From: Brevibacterium renqingii
GTDB lineage: Bacteria > Actinomycetota > Actinomycetes > Actinomycetales > Brevibacteriaceae
NCBI RefSeq assembly: GCF_017808105.1
Contig: NZ_JADBHF010000001.1
Span: 62,001 to 126,000, forward strand
Length of the DNA: 64,000 nucleotides
Reading direction: 5' to 3'
The notes beneath the pieces were generated by a model, which was not told where the DNA came from, did no database searches, and saw only the letters and a program-made list of their open reading frames with translations. The translations under genes were made by a program, and so were the position numbers. Shown here piece by piece: positions 57,062-64,000 of this stretch; within the stretch, counting starts at the first letter, position 1, and every line of letters starts with the position of its first letter.

Positions 57062-58195
57062 TCACCCGAGAGCCTTGATGGCCTCTAGGCTGAGGGTCCC
57101 TGTCTGAGGGTCATTGTCTTCTCGGATGTAGAGGCGCTGCAGACCTGCGGCGATCCCGTCGGCGATGGCATCACGAACGTATGGGTCCTGGAGACTTTCC
57201 AGGTCGCCCGGATTGGTGAGATAGCCTGTGACAACGTGGACCTTAGGTGTCTTGAGCCTCTTGAGAGATGACCAGGTGCGAGCGTGCGCTCGGCAGTCAA
57301 GCATTCCCGTACGGGCGACGACCTCACCTTGGATGAGCTCTGCGAGCTTCTGCCCGGTTGGCGAGTTCAGATCAGAGTTGCGTTCATGTCCGAAATAGAA
57401 ACTTGCGATTCCGTTCGCGTCTTTGGACTTGCTCACATCAGCGGTCACCGTCACCACCGCGGACGCACCGAGCGCGTCTGCGCGATTCACCTCGACGGCG
57501 TCACCTTCGAGAAGCACTGCACCGGCACCGATGGCTTCAAGGCGGCCGACAAGGCGGGTTGCTATATCGAGAGTGAGCTGCCTTTCCAGCGTGCTCTGCT
57601 CGTCGGTCATCGGGAGCGTCTCGAAATCTACAACTGTAGTTGCAGCCTCGATGATGAAGGTCCGCCCGACGAGCGAGGTGCCCGATGCTGCAACACGGGC
57701 GCGCTCCTGGAGGGCGAAGAGGTTGCCGGTGTCCTGATTGCGGTCGATGGCGTTGAGACCGCGCAGTGTCTGCGGGCCGGTGACTCCGTCGACTTTGGTC
57801 CCAAGACTCATCTGCAGCTCCTTGACTGCCGATTCGGTTCGCGCAGCATATTCGGAGTCAATGCGGCCCGGGTAGAAGCCGAGACCGGCGAGCTTCGTCT
57901 GCAGGCGGACGACGTCGTCTCCTGTGAGGACCCTGACGGGGTCGAAACGGAGCACTCTGTCACCCAGCTGGTATCGGGCTTGTTCGAGCTCGGAAAACGT
58001 CTCTTGACCGAGCACTCCGTCGCAGAGGATGCCCCTGTCCTGCTGGAACTGGCGCACGCCGAGTTCGAAGGGCCGATCGAAATCCGCTGATTCGATGTCT
58101 CCGACTTTGAGTCCCAGACGAGCCATCTGCGATTTGATGTTCGGCAGCATCTCAGAAATGTCGCCACGCGTGTAGCGCGGTTTGGTCGTGTTCAT
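57062..58195 (-). CDS. cwlM: CwlM-like peptidoglycan-binding pseudo-amidase
   Basis: 377-aa cytosolic-looking protein (no signal peptide). Two peptidoglycan-binding-1-like domains lie at about 12-75 (FDRPFELGVRQFQQDRGILCDG) and 85-150 (VRLQTKLAGLGFYPGRIDSE), followed by an Amidase_3 fold at about 178-360. The fold is recognisable from ERQLTLDIATRLVGRLEAIGAG and VTGYLTNPGDLESLQD. The usual DPGHGG, SIHAN and VExGFLSN zinc/catalytic motifs read IIEAATTVV, VTVTADVSK and VVTGYLTNP, so both His ligands and the catalytic Glu are missing. In mycobacteria CwlM, a PknB substrate in the same locus, regulates MurA instead of cutting peptidoglycan; this protein probably does likewise. ATG 58195. Confidence 0.85.
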   Translation of the reverse strand: MNTTKPRYTRGDISEMLPNIKSQMARLGLKVGDIESADFDRPFELGVRQFQQDRGILCDGVLGQETFSELEQARYQLGDRVLRFDPVRVLTGDDVVRLQTKLAGLGFYPGRIDSEYAARTESAVKELQMSLGTKVDGVTGPQTLRGLNAIDRNQDTGNLFALQERARVAASGTSLVGRTFIIEAATTVVDFETLPMTDEQSTLERQLTLDIATRLVGRLEAIGAGAVLLEGDAVEVNRADALGASAVVTVTADVSKSKDANGIASFYFGHERNSDLNSPTGQKLAELIQGEVVARTGMLDCRAHARTWSSLKRLKTPKVHVVTGYLTNPGDLESLQDPYVRDAIADGIAAGLQRLYIREDNDPQTGTLSLEAIKALG

Positions 58196-58259
58196 CAATG
58201 CGTTGCCAATCTTCGGTGTAACGGGTCAAGTGCTGGGTAGGGAGGCGCAGATATGCCTA

Positions 58260-58289
58260 AGGCGCCTGTTGATAGTACAACAGGCGCCT
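58260..58289 (-). terminator. trxA terminator
   Basis: Perfect 12-bp arms 58260-58271 and 58278-58289 with a six-base loop, about ten bases beyond the trxA stop. Confidence 0.8.
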
Positions 58290-58299
58290 CAGAGCTTGA

Positions 58300-58617
58300 T
58301 CAGATGAACTCGGAGAGCTCGTCCTCCAGGGCCGGCTTCGGTCGGGCGCCGATGATCGTCTTGGCCACTTCGCCGTCCTTGAAGACGTAGAGGGCCGGGA
58401 TCGATGTGATGCCGTAGGTGCTCGCCGTCTCGAGGTTCTCGTCGGTGTTGACCTTGACGACGTTGAGCTTCTCGCCGTGCTCTTCGGCGATCTGATCGAC
58501 GATCGGGCTGACCATGCGGCAGGGACCGCACCAGGGAGCCCAGAAATCGACGAGCACAGGCTTGTCGGATTTCAGCACGGTCTCTTCGAATGTGGCGTCA
58601 GTGACTTCTGTCGACAT
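58300..58617 (-). CDS. trxA: thioredoxin
   Basis: 105-residue disulfide reductase with the active site FWAPWCGPCRMVSPI, the cis-Pro region SIPALYVFKDGEV and the typical N-terminal DATFEETVLKSDKPVLVDF. It receives electrons from TrxB encoded 87 bases upstream, so the pair forms a unit; the gap between them carries no gene. Conserved location near cwlM and parB. Confidence 0.96.
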   Translation of the reverse strand: MSTEVTDATFEETVLKSDKPVLVDFWAPWCGPCRMVSPIVDQIAEEHGEKLNVVKVNTDENLETASTYGITSIPALYVFKDGEVAKTIIGARPKPALEDELSEFI

Positions 58618-58704
58618 GGCTAACCTTCCTTCACAACGATTTTCTCTAGCAGGAACAGCAGGACGTTCGGTTTCATTCCCTGCCTTTGAGCGGGGCAGAC
58701 CGCA

Positions 58705-59676
58705 TCAGGACGCGACGGCCGCTTCGACTGTCGCCGGCTTGGCTGCGGCCTCGAGGTCGGCGAGGTAGTGCTCCGCATCAAGTGCCGCGGAGCAGCCGGA
58801 GCCGGCGGCGGTGATGGCCTGCCGGTAGACGGAGTCGATGACATCGCCGGCCGCGAAGACACCCTCGACGGAGGTCTTCGATGTGCGTCCGTCGACGCTG
58901 AGATAACCATCTGGTCGCAGGTCCAGCTGGTCGGCGAACAGACTGGTCCGCGGATCGGAGCCGATGGCCACGAACATTCCGGTCACCGGCAGTTCTGTGG
59001 TCTCTCCTGTCACGGTGCTGCGCACGGTCAGTCCGGTGAGGGAGTCCTCACCATGGACTGCGACCACTTCGCTGTCGAGCAGGAATTCGAGCTTCTCGTC
59101 CGCACGGGCGCGATCCTGCATGGCCTGCGAGGCGCGCAGCTCCTGCCGCCGATGGACGAGAGTGACCTTCGAAGCGAATCGTGTGAGGAACGTTGCTTCT
59201 TCGAGCGCCGAGTCCCCACCGCCGATGACGGCGATGTGCTGGTCGCGGAAGAAGAATCCGTCACAGGTGGCACACCAGCTCACACCATGACCGGACAGCC
59301 GCTTCTCATTCGGCAGTCCGAGCTCGCGATAGGCCGAACCGGTTGCGAGGATCACGGCTTTCGCCGTGTAACGGGCACCCAGAGCGGTTTCGATCTCATG
59401 AGCACCAGGGTTGAGCCTGAGGTTAGAGACATCGTCGTAGATCACCTCGGCGCCGAACTTCTCCGCCTGCTCGCGCATGTTCTCCATGAGCTCGGGGCCC
59501 TGCACACCGGTGGGGAACCCGGGGAAGTTCTCGACATCGGTGGTGTTCATGAGCTCGCCGCCTGCGGTGACCGAGCCGGCGATGACGACCGGCGAGAGAT
59601 TCGCGCGCGCCGCATAGACAGCTGCGGTATAGCCGGCCGGACCGGACCCGATGATCACCAATTGAGTATCAGTCAT
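58705..59676 (-). CDS. trxB: thioredoxin reductase
   Basis: FAD/NADPH flavoenzyme, 323 aa. [20 protein letters not shown] (FAD GxGxxG), redox-active [12 protein letters not shown] near residue 136, [20 protein letters not shown] (NADPH motif), and the C-terminal [23 protein letters not shown]. The last roughly 25 residues, rich in Ala/Val/Glu, go slightly beyond the usual end. Supplies thioredoxin from the adjacent trxA. Confidence 0.96.
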   Translation of the reverse strand: MTDTQLVIIGSGPAGYTAAVYAARANLSPVVIAGSVTAGGELMNTTDVENFPGFPTGVQGPELMENMREQAEKFGAEVIYDDVSNLRLNPGAHEIETALGARYTAKAVILATGSAYRELGLPNEKRLSGHGVSWCATCDGFFFRDQHIAVIGGGDSALEEATFLTRFASKVTLVHRRQELRASQAMQDRARADEKLEFLLDSEVVAVHGEDSLTGLTVRSTVTGETTELPVTGMFVAIGSDPRTSLFADQLDLRPDGYLSVDGRTSKTSVEGVFAAGDVIDSVYRQAITAAGSGCSAALDAEHYLADLEAAAKPATVEAAVAS

Positions 59677-59828
59677 GTGAAAAGATCCCTGTTTCTGCTT
59701 GCTGTGCCCGGCGCGCCATGGCGTGTCGCGGGAATGACATTCGTATCTATAACCGTACGGGGCCGAAGACTATTCCGCACCTGCGGCCGCCTGACCAGCG
59801 ATCCGGCACCTCCGAGACCCGCCGGAGG

Positions 59829-59861
59829 GGCGATCGCCGGTCCTTAACCGGTCCGATCGCC
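59829..59861 (-). terminator. candidate terminator after the pseudokinase gene
   Basis: Arms ggcgatcg/cgatcgcc (59829-59836 and 59854-59861) and inner ccggt/accgg with a two-base bulge form a strong hairpin overlapping the stop codon. No T run follows, so termination is uncertain. Confidence 0.45.
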
Positions 59862-62302
59862 TACTTGAAGATGACGGAGCTGACGGTGGCCTTGTACCCG
59901 CCCTCGGACTCGGGCAGTTCGGTAACCCAGAGGATCAGCTTGTCGGTGGTGACCTCCTCGTCGAACTTGACCGTGACACCACCATCGGCGTCGAAGACTC
60001 CCTCGCCGATGACCTCGGCATCCTCCGGATCGTCCCCGTCGCGGATCTCGAATCTGCCGCCGGAGTTCCCGGATTTGACCTTGACCTGCTTGACAGTCGA
60101 TTCGTCCTCGAATCCGATGAGCAGACCGACTCCCGATTTGAGGTTGCCGAACTTCGCCGAGTTGTAGCGATCGGTGTTCCACGAGCCTTCGGTCTTCGGA
60201 ATCACGTTCTCGGTCTCGCTGTCGTGCTCCTCACCATCGCCCTCGGGATCGAGGGATTCGACGGACTCGATCTTCGGCGGAGCGGCCTCGGGGGTCTTCT
60301 TCGCCTCCGTCTTCGTCGGCTTCTCGCTCGGCGCCGAGGTCTCCGTGACCGGCGTGGATTCGTCGTCGCCGGAGTTGAGATTGATGATCACGATGCCGAG
60401 GACGATGACGGCGATGACCGAGAGGCCGAGCACCAGCCACAGGAAGGGCTTGCGCGTGGCCGCGGGATCACGATCGAAGGAGTCCGAGCCTCCCGAGGAA
60501 CCGCTTCCGCCGGAGGCGGCATCACCGCCGGCTGCGCCCGGGCCACCGGCGGAGGCCGCTGCGCCCGCCGCTCCCGAGCCGACTGCCGCTGTTCCGGCAG
60601 CGCCGGCTCCGACTGCCGCTGCGCCGGCAGCCCCGGCTCCGGCACCCGATCGCTTCGAAGACGAAGCGCCGGCGGACTCGCTGTGCTGCTGACGGGGGGT
60701 GCCCGCGGCCTTGCGTTCGGCCGGCCCGACGGTTGACGAACTCGCGGTCGCCTCGGCGGTCTGGTCGTCGACTGTGTCCGGAGACAGCCGACGCATCTCC
60801 TTCGGCGGCACTGCGGCATTGGCTTCGGCCTGTCTGGCTGCCGAGCTCGCTTCGAAGGCGGCCAGGCGTCTGCGCGCCTCTTCCTCCTTGGCCTGCGCGA
60901 TGCGGCGTTCGCGTTCGTACTCTCGGCGCTGATGCTCGCGCTGCTGCTCATTGGTCTCGAACATGCCGCCGAGGAACCAGGACCCGTCGTCCTCGTCCTC
61001 GTCGTTGTCCATGATCACGCGCGTGTCGTTCTCATCGCCCTCGTCCTCCGGGACGATCTCGAGCGCCTGGGTGTCGGGGTCGGGATCCTCTTCCCGCCTC
61101 ATGATCGGGGTCGTGAGGTTCGCATCGTATTCGTGTGCGGCGTACTCCGAGTACTCCGAATAGGTCTGCTCCGGCTCCCACTCGTCCCAATCCTGAGCGG
61201 CGTTGTCGAGCTCCTCTTTGGCGATGGGAAAGCTCGAGGCCTCTCGCATCTGCATCCGATCGGCGTAGCGGCCCGTCGTGTGCCCGACCACTCCTGCGGC
61301 CAGGCCGCGAGTTCCGGGACGGGTGATGCCGATGCGCACGAGGGCGGCCTGCACCTGATCTTCACTGGCGCTGGCCGAACCTGCGGGGCCGGGGCCGATG
61401 GATCGGGAGCGCGCCGTGGGCAGGCTGGTCGCCTCGTCGAAGCTGCGTGGTGACTGTTCGAACAGAGACTCGTTCTCGGCCACGGGGGCGCGATTGACGT
61501 AACGCAGCAGCTCCGCGTCCCAGGTGTCGATGTAGCCGAGGATCTCGGCGACCGAACCCGGACCGGGATCCGCGCCCGTGATGATTCCGCTGACGAAGTC
61601 GTCGAGCTCGTCGGAGACCTCGGGGTTGAGCGCCTTCACCCGGGCGATGCGAGCATTCTCCTTCTCGGCCGCGGGGATGCCCTCGAAGGCCTCCTCTCCC
61701 GGCCAATAGCCGGTCAGAGCGGCGTAGAAGAGACGGATGAGGTCGGCGGCATCCTGACGCGAGGCCTTCGTCGGGGTGTATTCCTGAGGATCGACGAGCC
61801 CGGTGTCCAGCGCCAGTGCGGCATCGATGCCGATGCCTGCGATGACCACCGCACCCTTCGAGGTCAGCCCCACGACGCTCGGACGCAGGAACATATGGAA
61901 GAGCCCCCGTCTGGCCGAGGTCACCAGCGCCGAGCCGACCTCGCCGATGAGGGCGCAGGCGGCGTCGACGGGCAGCGGGGACCGGGGCAGGATCTGATTG
62001 AAAGGCGTCACCGCGATGCGCTTGATGACGATGTAGTCGAGACCGTTCGAATGACCGACATCGAGGGTCGGGGCGATGCGCGGGTCGCCGAGGATCGAGA
62101 CGCGGCGGGCGGCCTCGAGGACGTCATTGGACCCATCGGCATCGGCGACGAGGATGAGCACGGGTTCGTCGAGGATCGCATCCAGTCCCGTGCAGACGGC
62201 GCCCACCTCGGGCTTCTCGGGCAGCCACCTGCGGTCGACAGTCGATACGACGTAACGGCCGGCCACCACCATGCCGGGTTCGATATCGATCAGGGCGACC
62301 AC
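59861..62302 (-). CDS. transmembrane pseudokinase with C-terminal jelly-roll-like ectodomain (MviN-type)
   Basis: 813 aa. Residues 8-275 have a Hanks-kinase outline (VAGRYVVSTVDRRWLPEKPE at the start, DAADLIRLFYAALTGYWPGE late), but the HRD region reads FLRPSVVGL, the DFG region AGIGID, and no beta-3 Lys is seen, so it is a pseudokinase. A roughly 330-residue disordered linker follows (charged, then Ala/Gly-rich), one transmembrane helix at about 618-640, and an ectodomain at about 705-813 (WNTDRYNSAKFGNLKSGVGL, DKLILWVTELPES) like the carbohydrate-binding-type domain ending mycobacterial MviN. It lies directly downstream of murJ (22-base gap). The start is uncertain: the GTG at 62302 is only directly adjacent to GGAG, so a nearby codon may be used. 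Confidence 0.85.
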   Translation of the reverse strand: MVALIDIEPGMVVAGRYVVSTVDRRWLPEKPEVGAVCTGLDAILDEPVLILVADADGSNDVLEAARRVSILGDPRIAPTLDVGHSNGLDYIVIKRIAVTPFNQILPRSPLPVDAACALIGEVGSALVTSARRGLFHMFLRPSVVGLTSKGAVVIAGIGIDAALALDTGLVDPQEYTPTKASRQDAADLIRLFYAALTGYWPGEEAFEGIPAAEKENARIARVKALNPEVSDELDDFVSGIITGADPGPGSVAEILGYIDTWDAELLRYVNRAPVAENESLFEQSPRSFDEATSLPTARSRSIGPGPAGSASASEDQVQAALVRIGITRPGTRGLAAGVVGHTTGRYADRMQMREASSFPIAKEELDNAAQDWDEWEPEQTYSEYSEYAAHEYDANLTTPIMRREEDPDPDTQALEIVPEDEGDENDTRVIMDNDEDEDDGSWFLGGMFETNEQQREHQRREYERERRIAQAKEEEARRRLAAFEASSAARQAEANAAVPPKEMRRLSPDTVDDQTAEATASSSTVGPAERKAAGTPRQQHSESAGASSSKRSGAGAGAAGAAAVGAGAAGTAAVGSGAAGAAASAGGPGAAGGDAASGGSGSSGGSDSFDRDPAATRKPFLWLVLGLSVIAVIVLGIVIINLNSGDDESTPVTETSAPSEKPTKTEAKKTPEAAPPKIESVESLDPEGDGEEHDSETENVIPKTEGSWNTDRYNSAKFGNLKSGVGLLIGFEDESTVKQVKVKSGNSGGRFEIRDGDDPEDAEVIGEGVFDADGGVTVKFDEEVTTDKLILWVTELPESEGGYKATVSSVIFK

Positions 62303-62323
62303 CTCCGGTGGGGATTCAAGGGC

Positions 62324-63943
62324 TCAGGCTGCTCTTCTTAGTTTTCCAGCAACCACGCCAATAATCGAATGCAACTCTCTGACTCTGAGCAAATAACAAG
62401 CTCCGATGAAGAACCCGAGCATCACAGTGCCGACGAGCGCCGTCGTCGCGAAGGCCTGCCAGCGTCCGGCCAGGGCGAAGTCCGGGAAGAAGCAGAGCAG
62501 ACCGTAGCCCGCACCGCCGGCGACGATGGCGGCCAGCAGGAACTTCAGATGCGAGGTGAGGATCTCCCGCAGATCGATCTCGCCGAGGCGCTTCTTGAGG
62601 ATGGCGAACGACACGATCATCGCGAACAGGTACCCGAGGCTCATCACCAGGCCGATGATCGCGACCGTCACCGACTTCGGGAAGATCGAAGCCGAGAGCA
62701 CGGCCAGGGACTGGAAGACGATCTGCGGCAGCTGGATGAGGAACGGGGTCTTCGCGTCCTCGTAGGCGTAGAAGACGCGCTGGGCCAGATAGTTCGCGCT
62801 GAAGGGCACGAGGCCGAAGACCATGGTGATGATGACCAGCCCGATGGCCGTCGCCTGTTCCCGCCCTTCACCGGCGATGATCATGGCCACCGGTGAGGCC
62901 AGCACGATGAAGGCGATGGCGGCGAAGGAGTTGACGAGACCGACCATCCGCACGCCCATCGAGAAGTCGCCGACGACCGCCGCGGTGTCCTTTTCGGCCG
63001 CATCTCTGGCCAGGGAGGTGAAGAGGGCCGTGGCCAGGGAGACCGCGATGAGCGAATGCGGGAGCATGAACACGAGGTACGCGGTCGTATAGGCGGCGTT
63101 CGAGGCGTTCCCGTCTCCGGGCACCGAGGCTCCGGCGGCGACGCGGGAGATGATGAGGAAGCCGACCTGGCCGATGAGCATGGCCGCAAACGTCCAGAAC
63201 GCGACCTTTCCGGCCGAAGCGAGGCCGACGTCGCGGAAGCCGAAGGTCGGTCTGTACTTGAAGCCGATGCGCTTGAGCGGCCAGACGAGGATGAGCGCTT
63301 GGGCCACGACACCGAGCGTCGCCGTACCGGCGATGAGCGCGATCTTGTTCGGAGTCCAGGTGTCGAGGTCATGCGGGGAGGCGCTGTTCGTCCCGAAGAT
63401 GAGGATGAAGGCTGCGAGTCCGAGGATCGCGACGACGTTGTTGAGCACGGGGGCCCACATGTACGGACCGAACGAGGACTTCGCATTGAGCACCTGGCCC
63501 AGCAGCGTGTAGAGGCCGTAGAAGAACAGCTGCGGCAGACACCAGAACGCGAAGGCCGTGGCCAGCGCCATCTGCTCGTCGCTCCACCCCGAGGAATAGA
63601 GCCAGACGAGCACGGGAGCGGCTGCGGTGGCGACGAGGCTCACCCCGGCCAGGATCATGAACGAGAGGGTGAGCAGACGGTTCGTGAAGTCCGCGCCGCC
63701 GTCCTCCCGTTTGGAGGCACGCACGATCTGCGGGACGAGCACGGCGTTGACCACACCGCCGGCGAGCAGCATGTACAGGGTGTTGGGCACCTTGTTCGCG
63801 ACGTCGAAGGCATCGGCTTGGACGGCGGTGACGCCGATGGCCGTGGCCAGCATCGAGGCTTTGACGAAGCCGAGTGCGCGCGAAGTCATGGTCCCCGCGG
63901 TCATGATCGCCGAGGACCGGGCCAAGGATGAGAAGCTGGACAA
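62324..63943 (-). CDS. murJ: lipid II flippase MurJ
   Basis: Polytopic MOP-superfamily protein translocating lipid II. 539 aa with about fourteen membrane helices. SSAIMTAGTMTSRALGFVKA and ADAFDVANKVPNTLYMLLAGGVVNAVLVP are the MurJ N-terminal signature; MLPHSLIAVSLATALFTSLARDAAEKD and ANYLAQRVFYAYEDAKTPF are also diagnostic. It ends shortly after the last helix (RKLRRAA-type basic end) and lacks the pseudokinase and ectodomain fused to it in mycobacteria; these are encoded by the next gene. Start TTG 63943 is supported by AGAGG about six bases upstream and by the MurJ N-terminal alignment. Confidence 0.93.
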   Translation of the reverse strand: MSSFSSLARSSAIMTAGTMTSRALGFVKASMLATAIGVTAVQADAFDVANKVPNTLYMLLAGGVVNAVLVPQIVRASKREDGGADFTNRLLTLSFMILAGVSLVATAAAPVLVWLYSSGWSDEQMALATAFAFWCLPQLFFYGLYTLLGQVLNAKSSFGPYMWAPVLNNVVAILGLAAFILIFGTNSASPHDLDTWTPNKIALIAGTATLGVVAQALILVWPLKRIGFKYRPTFGFRDVGLASAGKVAFWTFAAMLIGQVGFLIISRVAAGASVPGDGNASNAAYTTAYLVFMLPHSLIAVSLATALFTSLARDAAEKDTAAVVGDFSMGVRMVGLVNSFAAIAFIVLASPVAMIIAGEGREQATAIGLVIITMVFGLVPFSANYLAQRVFYAYEDAKTPFLIQLPQIVFQSLAVLSASIFPKSVTVAIIGLVMSLGYLFAMIVSFAILKKRLGEIDLREILTSHLKFLLAAIVAGGAGYGLLCFFPDFALAGRWQAFATTALVGTVMLGFFIGACYLLRVRELHSIIGVVAGKLRRAA

Positions 63944-63946
63944 GCG

Positions 63947-64000
63947 CTACCTCTTTTCGTTCTCGTCGGTCTGGGCGCGCGCCATCGCATCGGCCAGCTG
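63947..64000 (-). CDS. 3' end of the gene upstream of murJ (partial)
   Basis: The final 17 codons of an open frame entering from the right edge: QLADAMARAQTDENEKR followed by TAG, three bases before the murJ start. Too short to identify. In mycobacteria the gene before mviN encodes a large DUF6049-type membrane protein; that is only a positional guess. Confidence 0.45.
   Translation of the reverse strand, partial: QLADAMARAQTDENEKR

Overview
The window is high-GC actinobacterial chromosome spanning the replication origin. Gene order around dnaA (parB-parA-rsmG-khpB-yidC-yidD-rnpA-rpmH / dnaA-dnaN-recF-dciA-gyrB-gyrA), the pknB-pknA-pbpA-rodA-pstP-fhaB-fhaA block, crgA, a class E sortase and the trxB-trxA-cwlM tail are classical Actinobacteria. 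A complete mevalonate operon, a tricorn protease and the overall composition suggest a Micrococcales member, most plausibly Brevibacterium or a close relative (inference; no 16S gene is present).

Layout. 1-894: 3' part of a GlcD-like FAD oxidase. 1038-7481: a tightly overlapping six-gene mevalonate operon (mvk-mvaD-pmk-fni-mvaA-mvaS) making IPP/DMAPP from acetyl-CoA-derived units, closed by a strong hairpin; then tRNA-Leu(CAG). 7988-17675: the cell-shape and signalling operon fhaA-fhaB-pstP-rodA-pbpA-pknA plus pknB. 17712-26620: mostly minus strand, with a GyrI-like protein, a TrpG/PabA amidotransferase, an unlisted 55-residue membrane protein, sortase E, crgA (plus strand) with an unusually long N-terminal extension, a group of DnaA boxes, a rhomboid protease, a cyclophilin, a helical membrane-anchored protein (plus strand), an MFS transporter and argS. 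26709-36439: tricorn protease, a DUF222/HNH protein, DUF488 and DinB-like proteins, an aldehyde dehydrogenase and a second MFS exporter. 36696-37012: tRNA-Ala, a DLW-39-type micropeptide and tRNA-Ile. 37125-54337: gyrase, replication initiation, oriC (both sides of dnaA), rpmH-rnpA-yidD-yidC-khpB-rsmG and parA-parB. 54338-57061: 2.7 kb with no convincing gene but an array of parS sites. 57062-64000: CwlM-like pseudo-amidase, trxA, trxB, a membrane pseudokinase, murJ and the last codons of one more gene.

How it fits together. PknA/PknB and the phosphatase PstP control peptidoglycan synthesis and division. FhaA reads phosphothreonines, and the pseudokinase plus MurJ at the right edge look like a split version of mycobacterial MviN, the FhaA partner. 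CwlM is another known PknB-pathway node. RodA/PbpA, CrgA and sortase E act on the same envelope. ParA, ParB and the parS array form the segregation machinery beside oriC.

Most noteworthy: the dense parS centromere region; a ParB with about 350 residues of charge-segregated low-complexity sequence between its N-terminal box and its CTPase domain; a promoter-terminator arrangement in the rpmH leader that looks like attenuation; a DnaA-box cluster 25 kb from dnaA; and the split MurJ/pseudokinase pair.
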